Positions 42,340 to 51,046 of a stretch of DNA of 64,000 nucleotides are shown here, piece after piece (positions within the stretch are counted from its first letter, which is position 1; every line of letters begins with the position of its first letter). The notes below the pieces were generated by a model, which was not told where the DNA came from, did no database searches, and saw only the letters and a list, made by a program, of their open reading frames with translations. Position numbers and translations under genes: made by a program. The stretch comes from Gemmatimonadota bacterium (GTDB lineage Bacteria; ARS69), in NCBI GenBank assembly GCA_030747075.1, contig JASLLL010000006.1, positions 47,774 through 111,773 on the forward strand. The letters run 5' to 3'.

Positions 42340-43421
42340 GCCGTTCTCCCCGAGCGCTGGCGCTCGTCTCCGGGGGTCTCGACAGCACGCTGGCGATGGC
42401 ACTCGTCAAGGAGCAGGGCGTGGAGATCGAGGCGCTGAACTTCTCCACCGGGTTCTGCTTCACGGATCACCACCGCGCCATGGACAGCCCGGATCACTCG
42501 CTTCGCAACGAGGCTCTCCGCGCCGGTGCGGATCTCGGGATTCCGGTGACCCTGATCGACATCTCCAGGGAGTACTTCGACGAGGTGCTCCTCCATCCGA
42601 AGCACGGATACGGCGCGAACATGAATCCGTGTCTCGACTGCCGGTCCTACATGCTCGCCAAGGCGGCCGACTACATGAAGAAGACCGGGGCGGACTTCGT
42701 CTTCACGGGAGAAGTGCTGGGCCAGCGGCCGAAGTCCCAGTACCGGCAGGCGCTCATGATCGCGGCAAAGGAGTCGGGGCTCGGCGATCGACTGGTGCGC
42801 CCGCTGTCCGCAAAGCTCCTTCCGCCGACGCTTCCGGAAGCGGAAGGCTGGCTGGATCGCGAAAAACTCCTGGGCATATCGGGCCGAAGCCGGAAGGTGC
42901 AGATGGCTGAAGTGCAGCGCCTCGGGCTGAATCCGGAGGACATTCCACAACCTGCCGGAGGGTGTTGCTTCCTGACGGATGAGGCCTATTCGCGCAAGCT
43001 CCGGGACTGGCTGGACCATCAGGAGAGCCCGGGAGCGGACGCGGAGGCGTTCGTGCTGCTGAAGGTGGGGCGGCATCTGCGTCTTCCCGACGAGGTGAAG
43101 GTGGTGATCGGCCGGGACGAATCGGAGAACGCGTTTCTGGCGAACCATCGCCGCGGGCGCTGGGAGTTCTTCGCGCTGGATGCGCCGGGCGCTACGGTGC
43201 TGGCGGAGGCTCCGCGTGATCTTCGGTGGGAGGAGATCGAACGCGTGGCGGCCATTACCGCACGGTACGGGCAGGCGCGGGATGCCGCCGCCGTCCGCGT
43301 CGGATACCGGGTGCCGCCCGCGTCGGGAACGGAGACGCTCCCGATGGTGGACGAGCGGCCGGTGGAGGAAGTCACGGTCGGGCCCGCCCGGTTGGAGAGC
43401 ATTGAGGAGTTGCGCATATGA
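42336..43421 (+). CDS. ThiI-like PP-loop enzyme with C-terminal NFACT-R-like domain
   Basis: A 361-residue predicted RNA-thiolation enzyme. The ATP pyrophosphatase PP-loop is LVSGGLDSTLAMALV (about residues 10-24). A CLDC pair lies at 99-102, and GGCCFLTDEAYSRKL follows at about 207-220. The C-terminal third (from about 230: AFVLLKVGRHLRLP, VVIGRDESENAFL) resembles the NFACT-R RNA-binding domain known to be fused to such enzymes. It lacks the rhodanese domain and the N-terminal THUMP domain of classical ThiI. Modification of tRNA (4-thiouridine type) is inferred. It is coupled at both ends by ATGA overlaps to a symporter and a lipoprotein enzyme. Confidence 0.8.
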   Translation: MSRSPRALALVSGGLDSTLAMALVKEQGVEIEALNFSTGFCFTDHHRAMDSPDHSLRNEALRAGADLGIPVTLIDISREYFDEVLLHPKHGYGANMNPCLDCRSYMLAKAADYMKKTGADFVFTGEVLGQRPKSQYRQALMIAAKESGLGDRLVRPLSAKLLPPTLPEAEGWLDREKLLGISGRSRKVQMAEVQRLGLNPEDIPQPAGGCCFLTDEAYSRKLRDWLDHQESPGADAEAFVLLKVGRHLRLPDEVKVVIGRDESENAFLANHRRGRWEFFALDAPGATVLAEAPRDLRWEEIERVAAITARYGQARDAAAVRVGYRVPPASGTETLPMVDERPVEEVTVGPARLESIEELRI

Positions 43422-45436
43422 GACGCGCCGCGGCGGTGCTGGCAGCAGGCGTTCTTGCGGGGTGCGGGCAGTCGACCGCGCCCGGAGATCTTGCCGGGTG
43501 GAATGTCCTGCTTCTGACGATCGACACCCTCCGCCCGGATCACCTGGGGTTTGCGGGGTATGAGGGGGCCGAGACCCCCGTCCTCGACGGCCTTGCGGAG
43601 CGCGGGGTGGTTTTCGAGCGAGCGGTCGCTCCCGCTCCGGTGACGCTGCCGTCCCACGCCACCATCCTCACGGGGAGGTACCCGCCCGCGCACGGCGCGC
43701 TGGACAACGCCGTATACACCCTGGCCGAGGGGGTGCCGACCCTCGCGCATCTTCTGCGCGCGCGGGATTACGACACGGCCGCGGTCATCGGCGCGTTCGT
43801 GCTGCATCGGCAGTACGGCCTTGCGGACGGGTTCGACCTGTACGACGACCACTTCCGGCGGCCTCGCGATCGCGGGCAGTCCCATCGGGAGCGACCGGCT
43901 TCGGAGGTGTCGGGGATTGCGCTCGACTGGCTGCGCAACCGGCCGAATCCGAATCGGCCCTTCTTCCTGTGGGCGCACTACTACGACCCCCACCTGCCGC
44001 ACCAGCCGCCGGAGTCCTTCCGGGCGCGCTTCCGGGGGCGGCTCTACGACGCGGAGATCGCGTTCACGGACCATTCCATCGGCATGCTGCTCGATGGACT
44101 TCGTGACTCCGGGGAACTCGCGCGGACGCTGGTCGTGGTGGTCGCCGACCATGGCGAGGCTTTCGGTGACGGCGGCGAAGCCACGCACGGCCTCCTTCTT
44201 CGCGGGGCGACGCTCGACATTCCGTTCGTCCTGGCCGCGCCCGGCGCGCTTCCGGAGGGGCGACGCGTCGAGGGAACGGTCACCTCCGCCGACCTCACCC
44301 CGACGGTCCTGGATCTGGTGGGCGCTCCCGTCCCTTCCGGACTGGACGGGCGCTCCCTTCTGGCGGAGATCGGCGGATCCACTTCCGGTGGCCGCCCTGT
44401 CTACTCCGAGACGCGTCTTCCGCTGGACCAGTACGGCTGGTCCATGCTCTCCGGCTTCCGCGACGACCGGTGGGCGTGGGTGCGCGCACCGCGCCCGGAG
44501 CTGTACGACCTGGACGCGGACCCCGGCGAGACGACCAATCTGGCGGGGACGCTTCCGGATGTCGAAGCCAGGCTCGACGAACTGGTGGAGGCCGTGCTTG
44601 CCGGGGAACCCGCCCGGGAGACGCGAAGGCGCCCCTCCGCCGACGAACTGGAGAAGCTCCACGCGCTGGGGTATGTCCTTTCCAGCGACGCCCCCGAGGC
44701 CACCGGCGCCGACCCCAAGGACATGCTCGAGGTCTGGAACGGGATCGTCGAAATCCGGGAGCGCGCGCGGGGGGGACTCCAGGAGAGCGACATCGTCCGG
44801 GAGGCGACGCGTCTACTGGCGATGGATCCGGGGAATGAAGAGCTGCGGCTCATGCGGGGGCAGGCGCTGGTCGGGGCGGGGCGTGCGGAGGAGGGGCTGG
44901 AGGAGCTGGCCGCGCTTCACGCGGAAAACCCGGGACCGGGGCGGATCGGAGCCTTCCGCTCGCGTGCCCTCTCCGACGCGGGGCGTTTCGCCCAGGCCGC
45001 GGAGCTGCTGCGGGAGCTGGCGGAGGCGGAGCCGCTGGTCGAGGACCACCCGTACCATCTGGGGCTGACGCTGCGGGAGATGGGGCGTGCGGCGGAGGCG
45101 CGGGAGGCGTTTGAAGCCGCCCACCGGCTCAATCCCGACGCGGTGCATGTGCTGGCGAATCTGTCGGTCGAGTTGTCCAGGGTGCCGGGGGAGGAGGCAC
45201 GCGCCGCCACACTTGCGGAGCGCGCCGTGGCGCTTGCGCCGGGCGACGACCGGGCGCGCGAGAACCTCGCTCGCGTTCTGGGAAACACCGGCCGCACGGC
45301 GGAAGCCATGGCCGAGGTGCGGGCGCTCTCCGCGAAGCGCCGCCTCTCGGGGGTGAGCCGAAAGGAACTGGCGGACCTCATGCGGGAACTTGAGCATCCT
45401 GCGCAACCCCTTGGAAACGGGGGGCAATCGGAGTAG
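43418..45436 (+). CDS. Lipoprotein of the alkaline-phosphatase/sulfatase superfamily with C-terminal TPRs
   Basis: A 672-residue envelope lipoprotein. It has a lipobox VLAGC with C16, then a sulfatase-fold domain (WNVLLLTIDTLRPDHLG from about 27). The nucleophile threonine is in PVTLPSHATILTGRYP (T about 76), and metal ligands lie in VADHGEAFGDGGEATHG. The C-terminal third (about 430-660) is made of helical TPR-like repeats. A Thr nucleophile argues for phosphate-ester chemistry rather than sulfate. It starts inside the stop of the ThiI-like gene (ATGA). Such phosphatase-TPR fusions recur in high-GC environmental genomes; the substrate is unknown. Confidence 0.83.
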   Translation: MRRAAAVLAAGVLAGCGQSTAPGDLAGWNVLLLTIDTLRPDHLGFAGYEGAETPVLDGLAERGVVFERAVAPAPVTLPSHATILTGRYPPAHGALDNAVYTLAEGVPTLAHLLRARDYDTAAVIGAFVLHRQYGLADGFDLYDDHFRRPRDRGQSHRERPASEVSGIALDWLRNRPNPNRPFFLWAHYYDPHLPHQPPESFRARFRGRLYDAEIAFTDHSIGMLLDGLRDSGELARTLVVVVADHGEAFGDGGEATHGLLLRGATLDIPFVLAAPGALPEGRRVEGTVTSADLTPTVLDLVGAPVPSGLDGRSLLAEIGGSTSGGRPVYSETRLPLDQYGWSMLSGFRDDRWAWVRAPRPELYDLDADPGETTNLAGTLPDVEARLDELVEAVLAGEPARETRRRPSADELEKLHALGYVLSSDAPEATGADPKDMLEVWNGIVEIRERARGGLQESDIVREATRLLAMDPGNEELRLMRGQALVGAGRAEEGLEELAALHAENPGPGRIGAFRSRALSDAGRFAQAAELLRELAEAEPLVEDHPYHLGLTLREMGRAAEAREAFEAAHRLNPDAVHVLANLSVELSRVPGEEARAATLAERAVALAPGDDRARENLARVLGNTGRTAEAMAEVRALSAKRRLSGVSRKELADLMRELEHPAQPLGNGGQSE

Positions 45437-45475
45437 AATTGAAGATTCTCCACCCGAACCTCAGAGAGTCCGATC

Positions 45476-48451
45476 ATGACCATCTCCACACGCCGAATTC
45501 GTGCCGGTTTCCTGCTGCCGGGCGCCGCCCTCCTTCTGCTCTCATTCGCTCCTCCGGAGGATGGCCGCATCTTCACGGTTCGCGAAGTCCAGGAGACCTC
45601 CTCTCCGGTGGGTGACTCCCCGCGTGCCGGAGAGACGGTTCGCCTGCGCGGCGTGGTCACGGCGGTCTCTCCGCACGGCCGGTTCTACTATGTTTCCGAT
45701 CCGGATGGCGGGGCGTGGAGCGGTCTGAAGATTGAGGCCTACTCTCTCGACCGCGTTCCCGGAGAGCAGGTGGTGGTGGACGGCACCGTGACGGAATGGT
45801 GGGGAGAAACCCGCCTCCTGCAGGAAGCCGTTCGATCACTGGGAGTCGCCGAACTCCCCGATCCGGCCCCGGTCACCGTGGCGGATCTGCTCCTGGACGG
45901 GGAGACCTGGGAAGGCGTCCTCGTGCGGCTGGGCGGCGCGACCGTCACGGACGAAACCAGCCGCTACGGCGAGTACACCGTCTCCGACACCTCGGGCGAC
46001 GGGGCGATCATCGACGACGAGTTCTTCACTTCCTACATTGCGGACATCGGGGACACCTTCGACTCGATCACCGGGGTCATGGCGTTCGGGTGGTCCAACT
46101 TCTGTCTGGAGCCCCGCAGCGACGCGGACCTCACCGGGTGGGTGTCGGTCCGGGATTTCGATGCGGTGCTCACCGTGGAAGCCCGGGACGAGAGTGGGGA
46201 TTCGCTCCCCGCCCGCGTCGTTCTCACACCGGACAGTGCCTTGCCGGAGCTGGATCTCGGCCCGGAGGACCGCGCGGAGGGTTCGGGGAATACCGCCTAC
46301 ATTCCGCCCGGTGGCGGAGACATCCGGCTCCCTTCCGGAATCTACGATGTCATGGTGTCCCGTGGCCCGGAGTACTCGGTATATGAGGAGCGGGTGGCCG
46401 TCTCCCCGGGCGGATCGACGACGGTTCTGGCGACGCTGAAACACGAGGTGGATGTTCCCGGATGGGTGTCGGGAGACTTCCACCTGCACTGCGCTCCCAG
46501 CAGCGACACCCCGCTTCCCGTGCCCGGACGCGTGTTGAGCCTCGCGGCCGAAGGCGTCGAGTGGGCCATCGCGACAGACCACAATGTCGTGACGGATTAC
46601 ACGCCGGTGATCGAGGGGCTGGGTCTCACGCAATGGATGACCTCTTCCATCGGGGACGAGATCACCACCCGATCCCCGTCTTTCGGCCATTTCAATGCCT
46701 GGCCGCTGGACGCGGGGCGCGTCTCTCCTCCGTACGAGGGCGTGACACCCGAGGAACTCTTCGCGGGCGCGCGCACTCCGTTGAGAGACGAAATCGTGCA
46801 GGTGAATCACCCCAGCATTCCCGACTGGGGCAACCAGTACTTCGACATATACGGCGTCAACTCCCATACCGGGGAGCCGGAGAACCCCGGGTGGTCGTGG
46901 GACTTCGATGCCATCGAAGTCATGAACGGCGGGTTCATCGAACAGGGCATGAGCAACTTCCGAATCTGGATGCGCTGGCTGAACTCAGGCCGTCGGATTA
47001 CCGCGACCGGCAACTCGGACTCCCATCACATCGCCTACTCCAATCCTGGGTACCCGAGGAACTTCGTGGCCAGTTCGTCGTTTGGCCCGGGGGACTCCTC
47101 CGAAGAGGAACTGGTCGCGGCCGTGCTGGCCGGGAGAGTCTTCGTGAGTTACGGCCCCGTGTTGGACTTCCGGATTGACGGTGAAGGGCTTGGCGAGACG
47201 GTGGTTCCCGATTCCAGCGGCCAGGTGGAGATCACCTGCCGGGTGCGCTGCGCCTCCTGGCTCCGCGTGGGGCAGGGCACGATCTACCGCAACGCGGTTC
47301 CCGTCCGCACCTTCCCGCTGGCTGCGGATGCCCCGGGCGTTCAGGATATCACCTACACTTGGCACGATCGGCCCGAGGCGGACAGCTGGTATCTGGTCCT
47401 GGTCGAAGGGGAAGCGGGGCTGGATCCGGTCGAGCCGAGCGAGTGGTTCCGGCCGCTGGCATTCACGAATCCCATCCGCGTGGATGCGGACCGTGACGGC
47501 CAGTTCACGCCCCCTGGGAATGAAGCGCCGGACACGGACATCGGTGCGTTGGATCCGGTGGACGCGGACGGGGTTCCGGTGCGGGCAGGGCAGTGGGTTT
47601 CCATCGAAGGATGCGCCACCACCTTGTCCGGGTTCATTCCGTCCGTTCCGGGTCGGTTCTACCTGGACGACGGCACGGGTGGCATCCAGGTGCGCGAAGT
47701 GCCGGGCACCCCGACGCTCATCGAGCGGGGAGACATCATCCGGGCGACCGGGATCGTGGGGCACGCGGTGGGGGAGACCTTCCTTCTGGACGCGGACATT
47801 CAGGTGGTGAGCGTCGGAGGGGTCTGTCCGCCGCCCATCGATCTGGCCACCGGTTCGGCGGCTTCGCCGGGTGAAGCGCTGGAGGGCCGAGTCGTGAGGA
47901 TCACCGGAGCGGATGTGACCTCGGGCAGCTGGCCGGTCGGGGGGGCGGAAGGCCTGGTACAGGTGAATGACGGCACCGGAAACGCGCCGCTCTACATTCC
48001 AGCGGGTGTGGTGGTGCCTCCGGAGGCGATGGGCATGACAGATCTCACCTTTGCCGCTCTGGTGACTCAGCACGACTTCTCCCCGCCGTACACATCGGGC
48101 TACCGACTCACGCTGCGCAACGGCACGGACCTTCTTTCCGGCGGCACCTCCGTCTCCGAACTTCCCGCGCGGACCGCCTTCGGACAGGCGCGTCCCAACC
48201 CCTTTCGCGGCATCGTCGAGATTCCCTTCGTGCTCGGGAAGGACCTGACCGCGCCGGCGGATCTGTCCGTCGTGGATGTACAGGGGCGTCGCGTGCGGGA
48301 CCTGGGCGCCATCCCCCGGGATCAGCCGACGGGCCGGATTCAATGGGACGGGCGGGACCGTCAGGGGCAGACGGTGGCTGCGGGCGTGTACTTTCTCCGG
48401 CTTCGGGCAGGTGGGGTAAGGCTGGATCAGAAGATTGTCAAGATACGCTAA
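45476..48451 (+). CDS. Secreted PHP-type metallohydrolase flanked by OB-like domains, with C-terminal sorting-like module
   Basis: A 991-residue exported protein. The signal peptide covers about residues 1-26. Two N-terminal OB-like domains (about 30-220) resemble those of extracellular nucleases. A short Ig-like domain precedes a CehA/McbA-type PHP domain with metal ligands in GDFHLHCAPSSDT (about 333), ATDHN (about 366) and GNSDSHH (about 511). Another OB-like domain (about 700-785) and a FlgD/Por-tail-like module from about 900 (GRRVRDLG, WDGRDRQGQ, GVYFLRLR) follow. Phosphodiester or nucleic-acid hydrolysis outside the cell is plausible but inferred. Its ATG lies 39 bases after the preceding gene. 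Confidence 0.85.
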   Translation: MTISTRRIRAGFLLPGAALLLLSFAPPEDGRIFTVREVQETSSPVGDSPRAGETVRLRGVVTAVSPHGRFYYVSDPDGGAWSGLKIEAYSLDRVPGEQVVVDGTVTEWWGETRLLQEAVRSLGVAELPDPAPVTVADLLLDGETWEGVLVRLGGATVTDETSRYGEYTVSDTSGDGAIIDDEFFTSYIADIGDTFDSITGVMAFGWSNFCLEPRSDADLTGWVSVRDFDAVLTVEARDESGDSLPARVVLTPDSALPELDLGPEDRAEGSGNTAYIPPGGGDIRLPSGIYDVMVSRGPEYSVYEERVAVSPGGSTTVLATLKHEVDVPGWVSGDFHLHCAPSSDTPLPVPGRVLSLAAEGVEWAIATDHNVVTDYTPVIEGLGLTQWMTSSIGDEITTRSPSFGHFNAWPLDAGRVSPPYEGVTPEELFAGARTPLRDEIVQVNHPSIPDWGNQYFDIYGVNSHTGEPENPGWSWDFDAIEVMNGGFIEQGMSNFRIWMRWLNSGRRITATGNSDSHHIAYSNPGYPRNFVASSSFGPGDSSEEELVAAVLAGRVFVSYGPVLDFRIDGEGLGETVVPDSSGQVEITCRVRCASWLRVGQGTIYRNAVPVRTFPLAADAPGVQDITYTWHDRPEADSWYLVLVEGEAGLDPVEPSEWFRPLAFTNPIRVDADRDGQFTPPGNEAPDTDIGALDPVDADGVPVRAGQWVSIEGCATTLSGFIPSVPGRFYLDDGTGGIQVREVPGTPTLIERGDIIRATGIVGHAVGETFLLDADIQVVSVGGVCPPPIDLATGSAASPGEALEGRVVRITGADVTSGSWPVGGAEGLVQVNDGTGNAPLYIPAGVVVPPEAMGMTDLTFAALVTQHDFSPPYTSGYRLTLRNGTDLLSGGTSVSELPARTAFGQARPNPFRGIVEIPFVLGKDLTAPADLSVVDVQGRRVRDLGAIPRDQPTGRIQWDGRDRQGQTVAAGVYFLRLRAGGVRLDQKIVKIR

Positions 48452-48460
48452 CACAATAGA

Positions 48461-51046
48461 TTGGCGGGGCCAGATCAAGTGAAGTCGAGGGGTGGGCGGG
48501 GGAGTCTCCGGAGGTGGCTGACCGCGGGCGGCACGGCCGTTGTGGCGTTCTTCGGGTTGCCTCTCCCGTGCTGTGGCGTCCCCACTCCGCAGTTTGAGCG
48601 CGAGCTGGACACCATCCTCGTGATCGATGGATGGGGACCGGTGGAGCGCGCCTGGTATGGCGGATGGGAGAAGGCTCGGCCGCAGTTCGTGGACATCGAT
48701 GCGGACGGAGACGCGGATCTTTTCGTGAACGAGGAGGACGGGAAGCTCCGCTTCTATCGCAATACGGGGACCCCCGCCGCGGCGGCCTATTCACTGGTGA
48801 CAGACGAATACTCCGGCGTCCACCGGTACTTCTGGTCGCGATTCGTGGACATGGATGCCGATGGCGATGCGGACCTCCTGGTGGAGGATCGTCCGCCGGA
48901 CGGGAGTTCCTCGCTCGGCTTCCTTCTCCACAATACCGGCCCCGCCGAGTCCCCATCCTTCGAAAACCTCTCGGACCATCCGGACGGGCATTGGACGGAT
49001 GATGCCGGGGTGCCCATCCCGTTCTTTCTGGCCACCCCCGGTTTTGCGGACATCGACCGGGACGGGGACATGGACCTTCTCATGGGGGATGGATCGAATC
49101 AGGGGTCCGTCATCCTCTACCGCAACGAGGGCGGGCCGGGCTCCGCGGTCATGCATCGGGAAACGGACAGCTACCAGGACATTTCGATCGTGTTCGGGTC
49201 GTGCAATCCGGAGCGCGGCGCATCTCCCGCGCAGACGCCTCCGGGCGGCCGACACGGGTTCATGTTGTTCTCCTTCGAGGACCTGACGGCGGACGGAAAC
49301 CCGGACCTGTTCGTCGGGGACCAGTTCAATCCGAATGTGTACTTCTGGGAGGGCACGGGGGGGCCGCCGGATCCGGGATTCACCTGTCGTACGGAAGCCT
49401 ACTTCACCGACGAGTTCGGGCAACCCGCCGTCTATGCGCAGTACATTCTCTCCTCCTTTGCGGATCTTGATGCGGACGGGGATCTCGACGCCGTGCTGGG
49501 TGCGGGCACCGGGCACGACGGACTGGTGTACTACGCCAACTTCGGCACGCCGTCTTTCCCGTTCCATCGTCTGGAGTCCGACGACTGGCTTGGTGAGTTC
49601 GATCGCGGACAGAACACCTGCCCGGCGGCGGCGGATCTGGATCTGGACGGAGACCCGGACCTTCTGCTCGGGGTGGGGACCGGCCAGCGCGTGGAGTATT
49701 ACAGCAACGAAGGCTCTGCGGACTCCCCCCTGTACGCCGTCATCAACCCGAGCTGGATTTCGCTTCCCGGAAGCGACTGGGCGGCCCCGGAGGTTGCGGA
49801 TCTCGATGGGGACGGAGACATGGATGTGTTCGTCGGCACCTCCGAGGGGGGAATCCGGTACTGGAGGAACACCCGCAACGGGCCGGGAGAGCCGCTTCTT
49901 GCCGAGGTGACGGATCACCCGGACTTCGGAGACGCCATGGGCTGTCTTTTCGCGGACGCGCTGGATGCTGCGGCGGTTCCGCGTTTTGTGGACCTTGACG
50001 CGGACGGGGATCTGGATGTGCTGGTCGGAAGCTGGTCCTTTTCCGAGGAGACCGCCCATCTGGCGTCCTTCCGGAATGTCGGGTCATCCACGGCACCTTC
50101 GTTCGAACTGTGGAGTACGGACTTTCACCAGCTCGGTCCTCTCGGGCAGAGTGCCGCTCCGGCCGTCGCCGATCTGGATGCGGACGGCGACCCGGACATT
50201 CTGGTCGGTTCCCGCGATGGTGGAATCCTCTTCTTCGCAAACGAGGGGACCTCCGCGCACCCGGCGTTCGCTCCGGCCGGAATGGAACTCTCCGGGCTGG
50301 ATGTCGGGGCGCGTTCGGTCCCGACCCTTGCGGATCTGGATGCGGACGGAGATCTCGATCTGGTCGTGGGGGAGTCGGGGGGCGGCTGGAACCTCTTCCG
50401 CAACTCGATGCCGGAAGATGCTCCGCCTGCGGCCTTCGCGCTGGACACCCCTTCGAACGGAACCTCCGCTGGCGTGCGGGAGCCGGTTCACTTCGCCTGG
50501 GAATCCTCGATCGACCCCGACGACCTCACTGAAGCCGTCTACGATCTGCGCCTGGCCGCTTCTCCGGATGCGCCCATCTCGGAGTGGGCTCTTGTGGAGG
50601 GACTGACCGACAGCCGGGTCACGCTGGTTCCGTCCCGCGACGGGCCTGCTGGAGCCGAGGAGATCTGGTGGACCGTATGCGCCCGCTCCGGAGAGCGGAA
50701 CGCTCCCGTCCCCCAGTGGAGGCGTCTCGTCATCGATTCCGTTCCGGTCCTGCCCGACAGCATCTCCGTGGGCTTCCAGCTGGAGAGCCCACGGCCCTCG
50801 CCCTTTGCCGCGTCCACCGTGATCCGGTTTGAGACCGCGGACAGACAGCGGGTCCGCCTCACGGTGCTGGATGCGGCGGGAAGGAGAGTGGCGGTTCTGG
50901 TCGACGGACTTCGGGGGAGCGGGCCGCACAAGATCGTCTGGGACGGTCGGACTTCCGGTGGCGGGACCGTGGCGCCCGGGGTGTACCTCCTCCGGCTGGA
51001 GGCCGGGGGCAAGACCACCACGCGTCGCGTCGTCCGGGTCCGATGA
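48461..51046 (+). CDS. Secreted FG-GAP/VCBS-repeat protein with C-terminal sorting-like module
   Basis: An 861-residue exported protein. An Arg-rich n-region and hydrophobic core (TAGGTAVVAFFGLPLP) precede ten calcium-binding-like repeats of the type DxDADGDxDLxVG (e.g. DIDADGDADLFV, DLDGDGDMDVFV), forming an FG-GAP beta-propeller. An Ig-like domain (about 650-745) and a FlgD/Por-tail-like module (about 765-861: GRRVAVLVDG, WDGRTSGGG, GVYLLRLE) follow. The frame follows in phase nine bases after the previous stop. TTG 48461 is given as the start; GTG 48479 is equally possible. It is coupled to the pseudokinase gene by ATGA. Confidence 0.82.
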   Translation: MAGPDQVKSRGGRGSLRRWLTAGGTAVVAFFGLPLPCCGVPTPQFERELDTILVIDGWGPVERAWYGGWEKARPQFVDIDADGDADLFVNEEDGKLRFYRNTGTPAAAAYSLVTDEYSGVHRYFWSRFVDMDADGDADLLVEDRPPDGSSSLGFLLHNTGPAESPSFENLSDHPDGHWTDDAGVPIPFFLATPGFADIDRDGDMDLLMGDGSNQGSVILYRNEGGPGSAVMHRETDSYQDISIVFGSCNPERGASPAQTPPGGRHGFMLFSFEDLTADGNPDLFVGDQFNPNVYFWEGTGGPPDPGFTCRTEAYFTDEFGQPAVYAQYILSSFADLDADGDLDAVLGAGTGHDGLVYYANFGTPSFPFHRLESDDWLGEFDRGQNTCPAAADLDLDGDPDLLLGVGTGQRVEYYSNEGSADSPLYAVINPSWISLPGSDWAAPEVADLDGDGDMDVFVGTSEGGIRYWRNTRNGPGEPLLAEVTDHPDFGDAMGCLFADALDAAAVPRFVDLDADGDLDVLVGSWSFSEETAHLASFRNVGSSTAPSFELWSTDFHQLGPLGQSAAPAVADLDADGDPDILVGSRDGGILFFANEGTSAHPAFAPAGMELSGLDVGARSVPTLADLDADGDLDLVVGESGGGWNLFRNSMPEDAPPAAFALDTPSNGTSAGVREPVHFAWESSIDPDDLTEAVYDLRLAASPDAPISEWALVEGLTDSRVTLVPSRDGPAGAEEIWWTVCARSGERNAPVPQWRRLVIDSVPVLPDSISVGFQLESPRPSPFAASTVIRFETADRQRVRLTVLDAAGRRVAVLVDGLRGSGPHKIVWDGRTSGGGTVAPGVYLLRLEAGGKTTTRRVVRVR

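Noticed and set aside
48700..50400. Regularly spaced DNA repeats inside the FG-GAP gene, considered as a repeat array
   Set aside because: The periodicity comes from codons for DxDADGD protein repeats and the units differ in sequence; it is not a CRISPR or tandem-repeat locus.
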